Shown here: positions 7,101-11,951 of the stretch, one piece after another
Position numbering within the stretch: position 1 is the stretch's first letter
Layout of the letters: the number at the start of each line of letters is the position of its first letter
Assembly (NCBI GenBank): GCA_964432995.1
Contig: CAYSPU010000191.1
Span: forward strand, 1-11,951
DNA: 11,951 nt
DNA from: CAYSPU01 sp964432995
Lineage (GTDB): Bacteria > Verrucomicrobiota > Verrucomicrobiia > Limisphaerales > JAHDYP01
Reading direction: 5' to 3'
The notes under the pieces: generated by a model
What the model was told of the DNA's origin: nothing
The model's input: the letters and a program-made list of their open reading frames with translations, nothing else
Database searches by the model: none
Made by a program: the position numbers and the translations under genes

Positions 7101-7801
7101 GTCCGAAACAGGCGCTCGATTCGATCGCACAACGTCGCCACCGTGTGCTCGCGCGCCAGGGCGGAGATCTGCGAGTAGACCGTCGAGATCTTGATGGACA
7201 CCACTTCGATCTCGGGCCACTGGAGAACCTGGAGGTATTCCTGGAGGCGCAGTTCGGCCTCGCCTTCGCCGAGGATGGCCTCCCCCAGGCAATTGACATT
7301 CATGCGCACCCCTTCGCGGCTCCGCTCGCGCAGGTGGTGGGTGAGCATCGGTTTCTCGCCGGGCAGGATGACGTTCGCCGTCTCTTTCTGCATGTGCTCC
7401 TTGACCAGGGGCAAAGCCACGCCCGGCGCGTAGCCGCCAAACGACTGGAATCCCCGGAGCAACGTCCGGTCCACCGGATTGAAAAACCGCGGCACCCCCT
7501 GCACATCCAGAATGTGCACCAAGTGCCCCACCGCCCGCGACGGGGCCTTCGCCCGGAACGCCTGATCGGTCATCTGCGCCAAAGTGGACTTGTCCGAGGG
7601 CGTCTGCAGCATGCGGTCCAACTCGGCTTGCTGACGCCGCTCGGACGGCGTCTGGAGCTGCGTCGCCCGCTGCTGCAACCGGCGGGCGACAAACACCGCC
7701 TTCTGCACCGCAACCGATTGCGGCGAGGCGGGATCGGGAGTGAACCCGGACAACAACTCTTGGACCTGTTGGCTGGTATGGGAAGACTTCGTTGTGCTCA
7801 T
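4118..7801 (-). CDS. putA: Bifunctional proline dehydrogenase / L-glutamate-gamma-semialdehyde dehydrogenase
   Basis: The 1227-residue enzyme oxidises proline to pyrroline-5-carboxylate with FAD and then to glutamate with NAD+, linking proline use to the respiratory chain. The proline dehydrogenase barrel includes RLVKGANMEME (K322) and the substrate-binding Y-x-x-RR motif (Y438, R441, R442, followed by LDENTGPENF). The aldehyde dehydrogenase part shows SPWNFP (680-683), AETGGK (catalytic E778), GQKCSA (nucleophile C812) and a C-terminal QPFGGFGKS. About 220 residues follow, a C-terminal extension of the kind seen in long PutAs. There is no N-terminal DNA-binding ribbon-helix-helix as in E. 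coli PutA, so it should not be its own repressor. The ATG at 7801 gives MSTTKSS; an in-frame GTG at 7825 with AGG five bases upstream is an alternative adding eight residues. It is divergent from the sulfatase, with 97 bases between. Confidence 0.95.
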   Translation of the reverse strand: MSTTKSSHTSQQVQELLSGFTPDPASPQSVAVQKAVFVARRLQQRATQLQTPSERRQQAELDRMLQTPSDKSTLAQMTDQAFRAKAPSRAVGHLVHILDVQGVPRFFNPVDRTLLRGFQSFGGYAPGVALPLVKEHMQKETANVILPGEKPMLTHHLRERSREGVRMNVNCLGEAILGEGEAELRLQEYLQVLQWPEIEVVSIKISTVYSQISALAREHTVATLCDRIERLFRTAARATFRRPDGAVVSKFVYLDMEEYRDKELTAEVFMRTLDRPGLENVRAGIALQSYVPDTYRTLLRIQEWARRRVARGGGRITIRLVKGANMEMERVEASLRGWPQAPYKTKTETDANYRRMVHEVMKPENLAAMDVGIASHNLFELAYGLVVAHERQALDRVQFEMLEGMANHQRRALFEVSDNVLLYAPACRKENFINAIGYLIRRLDENTGPENFLRHAFRIQVGSPEWEALERGFLAAFDALPKVSDAPRRTQNRQLPPAEAPEAVARGWQHLVNEPDTDFSLPHNGEWGQQIVERWRPRFDGEAPQIPLVIAGEEILADHTVRPCLDPSRPGVVVGRYRQATEADIGRAVACAAADPDGWRARSVRERAEILGRVAQEVRKARGDLMGAALANGGKTLPESDPEVSEAVDFLEFYRDNARWWQEMPGLNARGLGVVVVVSPWNFPIAIPCGGIAAALAAGNTVVLKPASDAVLVAWELCQCFWRAGVSKRVLQFVPCSGGQEGRALLRHLQVDAVILTGGTATAQAMLRENPRLSLFAETGGKDATIVTALADRDQAIKHVLHSAFSHSGQKCSATSLLLLEAEVYDDPKFRETLCDAVASLRVGSAWDLETRMGPLIRPPTGDLENALKVLESGEEWALMPRNLEGNPNLWSPGIKYGVRPGSYTHLTEFFGPVLAVMRFEKLSEAVALVNQTGYGLTSGLESLDEREWEYWVENLHAGNLYLNRVTTGAVVLRQPFGGFGKSVFGPGLKAGGPNYVTQLMRLADAAAPKADGALKRATLAALCQGLRARASELGADAERQRARVHAAFVSYERSHAEEFDQRHDHFRLVGQDNFRRYLPVGEVRVRAHPEDTAFDLFARVGAAHTAGNHVTVSTPPGQANPAAKLLEELTESWAGAIEFVEETDEQLARVIRERQADRVRYAASDRVPVGVLEASAETGMAVVSRPVLQEGRVELLWYLHEQSVSIDYHRYGNLGVRNSEPRAEPA

Positions 7802-7863
7802 GAAAGGCGGGCCATTCCATGGCACAAGCGCCTACGTTTGCCAATAGCATTCGCCGCAACCTG

Positions 7864-7892
7864 TTGCCTGGAGAACGGCGGAGCGCTAACCT
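7864..7892 (+). promoter_or_regulatory. Candidate promoter of the sulfatase gene (leaderless type)
   Basis: TTGCCT (7864-7869) and TAACCT (7887-7892) are separated by exactly 17 bp, the preferred sigma-70 spacing. The GTG start is only 6 nt after the -10-like box, so transcription would begin at or next to the start codon. No Shine-Dalgarno lies in between. Assigned by eye. Confidence 0.45.
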
Positions 7893-7898
7893 GTCCCC

Positions 7899-9797
7899 GT
7901 GAACCCGAGATCCTGTGGCCGTTGCCTGTCGTCGCTCGCCGCGGCGGCAATTCTCCTTCTCGGAGGCCTGCCTCCAGCCGGCGCCGCCTCCGATCGTCCC
8001 AACATCCTCTGGATCACCAGCGAGGACAACGGACCCCACCTCGGTTGCTACGGCGATACCAACGCCGTCACCCCCCACCTGGATGCCCTGGCCGCCAAAG
8101 GCGTGGTCTACCGCCATGTCTGGTGCGTCGCCCCCGTCTGCGCCCCGGCCCGCACCGCCATCATCACCGGCATGTATCCCAGTTCCACCGGCTCCGAACA
8201 CATGCGAAGCCTCACCCGGCTCCCCGCCGGACTGAAGATGTTTCCCCAATACCTGCGGGAAGCCGGCTACTATTGCTCGAACAACAGCAAGGAGGACTAC
8301 AACCTCGAGAAGCCCGGCCAGGTCTGGGACGAGTCCTCCACCAAGGCCCACTGGCGCAACCGGAAACCCGACCAACCCTTCTTCGCCGTCTTCAACCACG
8401 TCATCACTCACGAAAGCCAGGTCCGCACCCGCCCCCATCCACTCGTCCACGATCCCGCCCGGATCCGCCTCCCCGCCTATCACCCGGATGTCCCCCCCGT
8501 GCGCGCCGACTGGGCCCAATACTATGATCGCCTCACGGAAATGGACACGCTCGCCGGCGAGAACCTGCGGGAACTCGCCGCCGCCGGCCTCGCCGAAAAC
8601 ACCATCGTCTTCTACTTCGGCGACAACGGCCCGGGCCTGCCCCGCTCGAAGCGCTCCTGCAACGATTCCGGACTGCACGTCCCCCTCATCGTCTATGTCC
8701 CCCCGAAATACCGATCCCTGGCAACCAAGGACTACGCCCCGGGAACAATGTCCGATCGCCTCATCAGCTTCGTCGACTTCGCCCCCACCACGCTCAGCCT
8801 TGCGGGCATCCAACCCCCGAGCTTCATCCAGGGACGGGCCTTCCTCGGTCCGCACGCCGCACCACCGCGGCAGTTCCTCTTCGGACTGCGCGGACGCATG
8901 GACGAACGCTACGACTTCGTCCGGTCCGTTCGTGACGGCCGCTACGTTTACATCCGCAATTACCATCCCCACCGCATCCCCGGACAACACGTCGCCTACA
9001 TGTTCGAAACGCCCACCACCCGGGTCTGGAAGGAGCTCTTCGACGCCGGACGCTTGCTCTCGACCCAGGCGCATTTCTGGCAACCCAAACCCGCCGAGGA
9101 ACTCTACGATCTCCAGGCCGATCCCGACGAAGTCCGCAACCTCTCCACCTCCCCACAACACCTCAAAACCCTCGAACGCCTCCGCCGCGCCCACCGGGAA
9201 CAGATCTTTTCCACCCGCGACCTCGGCTTCCTCCCCGAAGGCGAAATCCACAGCCGCTCCGCCGACAGCGCACCCTTGGAAATGGCGCGGGACGACCGGC
9301 GCTATCCCTTGAAACGCATCGTCGCCATGGCCGAACTCGCCGCGCACTCGGACCCGCTGGCTCTGCCGCGCCTCAAACGGGGTTTGACCGACAAAGACAG
9401 CGCCGTGCGCTATTGGGCGGCGATGGGCCTGCTCCTCCGCGGACAAGAAGGACTCAGCTCCGCGGACCGCAGTCTCCGCAAAACCCTTCAGGATCCGTCA
9501 CCGCACGCGCGCATCGTCGCCGCCGAGGCCATCGGCAAATACGGGACTCCCGCCGATTCCCAAGCCGCCCTCGATGTCCTGCTCCCCTGCGCTGACCTCC
9601 GCCAAAACGACGTCTATGTCGCCGTGGCCGCCCTCAACGCCATCGACGCTCTCGACGGCCGGGCCGTCCTCCGCAAAGACGAAATCCAGAGCTTGCCCCG
9701 CCGCCACCCGTCCGTCCCTCCCCGAATGAGCGACCTCGTCGACCGCCTGCTCACCAAGATCCTCGCCGACCTCGATCCCACCCTTCCCCGCGAGTGA
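7899..9797 (+). CDS. Secreted sulfatase with C-terminal HEAT-like repeats
   Basis: The 632-residue product hydrolyses sulfate esters (or sulfamates) after a catalytic residue is converted to formylglycine. A signal peptide (about 1-29, ending PPAGA) precedes RPNILWITSEDNGPHLGCYG, where E42-D43 lie at the usual metal-binding site. The formylglycine motif C-x-P-x-R is CAPAR at 81-85 (C81), and FGDNG supplies the second metal pair (D242, N243). From about residue 466 the chain becomes helical with HEAT-like units (for example SAVRYWAAMGLLLRG, then HARIVAAEAIGKYG), an extension seen in some planctomycete and verrucomicrobial sulfatases. The N-terminal half resembles the heparan N-sulfatase-like branch, but the substrate cannot be assigned. 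The GTG at 7899 is chosen because the signal peptide begins there. No sulfatase-maturing enzyme is in the window. The next gene, also exported, follows after 58 bases. Confidence 0.93.
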   Translation: MNPRSCGRCLSSLAAAAILLLGGLPPAGAASDRPNILWITSEDNGPHLGCYGDTNAVTPHLDALAAKGVVYRHVWCVAPVCAPARTAIITGMYPSSTGSEHMRSLTRLPAGLKMFPQYLREAGYYCSNNSKEDYNLEKPGQVWDESSTKAHWRNRKPDQPFFAVFNHVITHESQVRTRPHPLVHDPARIRLPAYHPDVPPVRADWAQYYDRLTEMDTLAGENLRELAAAGLAENTIVFYFGDNGPGLPRSKRSCNDSGLHVPLIVYVPPKYRSLATKDYAPGTMSDRLISFVDFAPTTLSLAGIQPPSFIQGRAFLGPHAAPPRQFLFGLRGRMDERYDFVRSVRDGRYVYIRNYHPHRIPGQHVAYMFETPTTRVWKELFDAGRLLSTQAHFWQPKPAEELYDLQADPDEVRNLSTSPQHLKTLERLRRAHREQIFSTRDLGFLPEGEIHSRSADSAPLEMARDDRRYPLKRIVAMAELAAHSDPLALPRLKRGLTDKDSAVRYWAAMGLLLRGQEGLSSADRSLRKTLQDPSPHARIVAAEAIGKYGTPADSQAALDVLLPCADLRQNDVYVAVAALNAIDALDGRAVLRKDEIQSLPRRHPSVPPRMSDLVDRLLTKILADLDPTLPRE

Positions 9798-9819
9798 GGA
9801 CCCACCCCCGTTTTGGCCC

Positions 9820-9848
9820 TTCCTGGAACGGAACGCACCGGCTAGCTT
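9820..9848 (+). promoter_or_regulatory. Weak candidate promoter of the glycosidase-like gene
   Basis: TAGCTT (9843-9848) sits 7 nt before the ATG at 9856, matching the TAnnnT placement seen at neighbouring starts. The hexamer 17 bp upstream (TTCCTG, 9820-9825) is a poor -35. The gene has no clear Shine-Dalgarno and could instead be read through from the sulfatase. Confidence 0.25.
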
Positions 9849-9855
9849 CCCTCCC

Positions 9856-11033
9856 ATGAACACACTCCTGCGATGCGCCTGGGTGGTCCTCACCCTCTCC
9901 TGCGCCGCCGTCCGCGCGGCCGACACGAACGACTTCTTCCCCCTCATGGCCTGGAACTGGGTGCCGTCGGATGCCGCCACTTTCCAGAAAATGCGCGCCT
10001 GCGGTCTCACCGTCGCGGGCTTCGTCACCCCTCGCGAACTCGACCTCTGCCACGCCGCCGGTCTGCGAGCGATCGTCTCCGATCCCCGAACCTCCGGTTA
10101 CGATTGGCGGAACGTGGACCCGGCGCAGGCGCGAAAGAACGTCGAAAGCATCGTCGCGGAAACGGCAAAACACCCGGCCGTTTACGGTTACTACCTGATC
10201 GACGAACCCAACGCCGCCCTGTTCCCGGGCCTCGCGAAGGTCGCCTCCCTCGTCCACGAAATGGCGCCGGGAAAATGGGCCTACATCAACCTCTTCCCGA
10301 ACTACGCGAGCACCGCGCAATTGGGCAACCCCAATTACGCCGCCCATCTCGAGGAGTTCGTCGCCACCGTCCGACCCACGCAGCTCAGTTACGACCATTA
10401 CGCCTTGATGGACGACGGCTCGCTCCGCGACGGCTATTGGCAGAACCTCGAAGCCATGCGCTCCGCCGCCCTCCGCCACAACCTCCCCTTCTGGAACATT
10501 GTGCTGACCGTGGCCCATTTCAATTACCNNNNNNNNNNCGTTTCCAGGTCTACACCACGCTCGCCTACGGCGGACGCGGCCTGGCCTACTTCACCTACTT
10601 CGCACCGCAGGTCGGTAACTACCGCGCCGCCCCGGTCGATCAGTTCGGCAACCCCACCCCAACGTGGGCGAACCTCCAAAACGTCAACCTCCAGGTGGGC
10701 AAGCTCGCCCCCACACTCCTCCAGTTGCGCTCCGACGATGTCTATCACCTCGGAGACGTGCCCAAGGAGTGCCACGGCCCCGGAGAAACCAACCTCCTCA
10801 AAACCATGAATGCCCCCAGCTTCGTCGCCGGGGATTTCACCCATACCGACGGCAGCCGCTACGTGCTCCTCGTCAACAAGGACCTGGTGAAATCGCATCC
10901 CTGTCATCCGCAGTTCCACAACCCGCCCCGGCAGGTCCGCCTGGTGTCGCCCTACACCGGCGCCCTGACGCCCTTCGGCGGCGAACACCTGTGGCTCGCC
11001 GCCGGTCAAGGCGCCTTGCTCCGACTGGACTGA
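9856..11033 (+). CDS. Exported TIM-barrel glycoside-hydrolase-like protein, interrupted by scaffold gap
   Basis: A signal peptide (about 1-22, ending AVRA) precedes a (beta/alpha)8-type domain. Features are FFPLMAWNWVPSD, GLRAIVSDP, YGYYLIDEPNAALFPG (D116-E117, the likely acid/base carboxylates at the end of a barrel strand), AYINLFPNYA and LSYDHYALMDDGSLRDGY. The frame enters 10 Ns after NIVLTVAHFNY. It resumes in another frame at 10539 with RFQVYTTLAYGGRGLAYFTYFAP and runs through a probable all-beta C-terminal domain to the stop at 11031-11033. The two halves clearly belong to one gene; the frame change is explained by an arbitrary N count. A second catalytic glutamate near the expected late-barrel position is not obvious, though missing bases could hide it. 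Substrate unknown; exported like the sulfatase next to it, so joint glycan attack is plausible. Confidence 0.82.
10529..10538. other. Scaffold gap of 10 Ns
   Basis: Ten unknown bases lie inside the glycosidase-like gene. Because the frame is 10528 before and 10539 after, the true number of missing bases must be of the form 3k+2 if the gene is intact, so 10 is not the real length. Confidence 0.95.
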
Positions 11034-11044
11034 TCCGCTATTCT
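11016..11044 (+). promoter_or_regulatory. Candidate promoter of the zinc-ribbon/PH gene (leaderless type)
   Basis: TTGCTC (11016-11021) and TATTCT (11039-11044) are exactly 17 bp apart, and the ATG at 11051 follows 6 nt after the second. The -35-like box is inside the end of the preceding gene. No Shine-Dalgarno is present. Assigned by eye. Confidence 0.45.
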
Positions 11045-11050
11045 GTTGCC

Positions 11051-11554
11051 ATGGCTCTGATCGACTGCCCCGAATGCGGGAAACCTGTGTCCACCGCCGC
11101 CAACGCGTGTCCCAACTGCGGTTACCCGGTCGCGGAGAAGTCCGCCAACGGCTCCGCCACCCCCGTGGCCCCTCGCGCCGAAGGACCGCGCGAGCCCCTC
11201 GCCGAAATCCGGCCCTCCTGGTGGCTCTACTTCTGGCACCTCTTCTTCTTCTTCCTCGTCATCCCGCCGATTGTCGCCTACTTCCGCCGTGCCTCGACGA
11301 TCCTGCGGATCTTCCCGGATCGCATCACGGTCGAACACGGGATCTTCTCGAAGTCCTACCAGGACTATAACCCCCGCGACATCCGGTCGATCGACATCGA
11401 CCAGGGCTTCGGCCAGCGCCTGGTCGGCATCGGCGACATGACCATCTCCACAGCCGCCACCGAGGAAGGAGCCGAGCAGATCCGAGGCATACCCGACCCG
11501 AAGGACGTGCGCGAACTGATCCTCGGCCAACGCGGTGAACGATCGAATGACTAA
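11051..11554 (+). CDS. Zinc-ribbon, membrane-anchored PH-like (bPH2/YdbS-type) protein
   Basis: The 167-residue product starts MALIDCPECGKPV and carries a zinc ribbon with CPEC (C6, C9) and CPNC (C20, C23). A low-complexity alanine/proline linker follows, then a very aromatic hydrophobic segment (about residues 56-78, with WWLYFWHLFFFF), and a PH-like beta domain (from about 85: STILRIFPDRITVEHGIFSKSYQDYNPRDIRSIDI..., ending ...DPKDVRELILGQ). The pattern 'r.t...i..g......i...dIr.i.v' is typical of bacterial PH domains of the YdbS/DUF304 group, whose role at the membrane is unclear. The ATG at 11051 is chosen because the ribbon begins there and a promoter-like pair precedes it; the open frame upstream is a shadow of the glycosidase-like gene. 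The gene starts 17 bases after that gene's stop. Confidence 0.85.
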   Translation: MALIDCPECGKPVSTAANACPNCGYPVAEKSANGSATPVAPRAEGPREPLAEIRPSWWLYFWHLFFFFLVIPPIVAYFRRASTILRIFPDRITVEHGIFSKSYQDYNPRDIRSIDIDQGFGQRLVGIGDMTISTAATEEGAEQIRGIPDPKDVRELILGQRGERSND

Positions 11555-11582
11555 CCTCAGGTTCACGCGCCTCCCGCGCAGC

Positions 11583-11588
11583 GAACCT
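11583..11588 (+). promoter_or_regulatory. Weak -10-like hexamer before the glycosyltransferase
   Basis: GAACCT (11583-11588) lies 7 nt before the ATG at 11596, in the same place as the TAnnnT boxes of the other plus-strand genes, but its first base differs and no convincing -35 is seen. Confidence 0.2.
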
Positions 11589-11595
11589 CCGTACC

Positions 11596-11865
11596 ATGTT
11601 CCTGTCCAGCGTGATCGCCACCATCGGCCGCCCCACCCTGGCCCGATCCGTGGAGAGCATCCTCTCACAGGAAATCGCACCGCCGGACTTCGAAGTCATC
11701 GTGGTCAATGACTCCGGACGTTCCCTCAACCCCGCCGATTGGCAGCGGTCAGATCAAGTCACCATCCTGCACACGCCTCGACGCGAGCGGTGCGGTACAG
11801 GGCTGCGCCCGTCTCGGGCGCAGGGAGCACCGCAGCGGAGCAGGGATCCGGTCGGAGGTTCGTAG
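11596..11865 (+). CDS. Family 2 glycosyltransferase, N-terminal part, frame broken
   Basis: The product opens MFLSSVIATIGRPTLARSVESIL...APPDFEVIVVNDSGRSL, the first half of a GT-A nucleotide-sugar-binding domain (strand, helix, then VVND). It continues through QVTILHTPRRERC, where such enzymes normally go on to an N-x-G helix and the metal-binding DxD. Instead, from about 11790 the reading frame turns into arginine/glycine/proline-rich sequence and stops at 11863-11865, with no DxD in any frame up to the window end. The gene is therefore truncated, interrupted by an insert, or damaged by sequencing or assembly errors near a contig end. The start is 41 bases after the previous stop. No acceptor or sugar can be predicted. 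Confidence 0.68.
   Translation: MFLSSVIATIGRPTLARSVESILSQEIAPPDFEVIVVNDSGRSLNPADWQRSDQVTILHTPRRERCGTGLRPSRAQGAPQRSRDPVGGS
11787..11833. repeat. Nested strong hairpin at the glycosyltransferase break
   Basis: CTGCGCCCG (11803-11811) and CGGGCGCAG (11815-11823) form a perfect 9-bp stem with a 3-nt loop. It is enclosed by GCGGTGC (11787-11793) and GCACCGC (11827-11833), a perfect 7-bp outer stem. The outer arm begins exactly where the glycosyltransferase frame fails. Confidence 0.55.
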
Positions 11866-11951
11866 GTGCGTCCGGCGTATGGGGCTGCTGCCCGCTGGGA
11901 CGTCGGGCGGTCCGTGACCGGAGCGCGACCGGTCCCTCGGTCGCAGCAGCA
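11866..11951. other. Structured sequence to the window edge, no gene seen
   Basis: No recognisable coding. GCGACCG (11925-11931) and CGGTCGC (11938-11944) form a 7-bp stem with a 6-nt loop, and CTGCTG near 11885-11890 can pair with CAGCAG near the very end. This may be structured RNA, part of an insert, or low-quality edge sequence. Confidence 0.35.

Noticed and set aside
5381..8527. Very long plus-strand open frame opposite putA and into the sulfatase
   Set aside because: It is antisense to putA with its clear catalytic motifs; the translation is histidine/arginine/proline/glutamine-rich and has no domain. Long shadow frames are expected in GC-rich DNA.
6981..9446. Long minus-strand open frame across the putA start and opposite the sulfatase
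   Set aside because: Glycine/valine/alanine-rich shadow of the sulfatase, then a wrong frame of putA; no motif.
9856..10809. Reading the glycosidase-like gene as a separate protein ending after the Ns in the original frame
   Set aside because: After the gap that frame is serine/threonine/proline-rich noise, while the other frame continues the family sequence.

Overview
The window is GC-rich bacterial DNA with one scaffold gap (10 Ns at 10529-10538). The gene set suggests Verrucomicrobiota, or less likely Planctomycetota: a secreted sulfatase carrying a C-terminal HEAT-like tail, a long fused PutA, a DUF2157/DUF4824 pair, and small zinc-ribbon proteins. This placement is inferred from family recognition; there is no rRNA or other marker gene here.

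Layout: (1) 1-1299 (+), the C-terminal part of a large SF2/SNF2-type helicase that enters from the left edge. (2) 1300-1604, a gene-free stretch between convergent genes, holding a perfect 20-bp palindrome and a second inverted repeat. (3) 3507-1605 (-), a tightly coupled three-gene unit (DUF2157 membrane protein, DUF4824 membrane-anchored protein, 33-residue zinc ribbon) joined by two ATGA stop/start overlaps. (4) 3508-3803, a divergent intergenic region with three successive inverted repeats, the last just before a ribbon-helix-helix antitoxin-like gene (3804, +) that has no toxin partner. (5) 4011-4114, a period-8 repeat between that gene and the 3' end of putA. (6) 7801-4118 (-), putA, the two-step proline-to-glutamate enzyme. 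(7) 7899-11033 (+), an exported sulfatase and an exported TIM-barrel glycosidase-like protein that spans the gap. (8) 11051-11554 (+), a zinc-ribbon/membrane/PH-like protein. (9) 11596 to the right edge, the start of a family 2 glycosyltransferase whose reading frame collapses into hairpin-rich sequence.

Functionally this looks like carbon and nitrogen scavenging (proline catabolism, sulfated-glycan attack) next to membrane proteins of unknown role. The left-edge helicase could belong to a defence or other accessory locus, but only its C-terminus is visible.

Three broader signals stand out. The plus-strand genes share a TAnnnT-like hexamer only 6-7 nt before their start codons, two of them with a -35-like box at 17 bp, which suggests leaderless transcription. 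Synonymous sites are C-rich on the plus strand whichever way genes point, which suggests replication-strand skew. The antitoxin-like gene seems to have lost its partner, with a repeat in its place. I see no CRISPR array, tRNA, rRNA, insertion sequence or complete novel multi-gene system.
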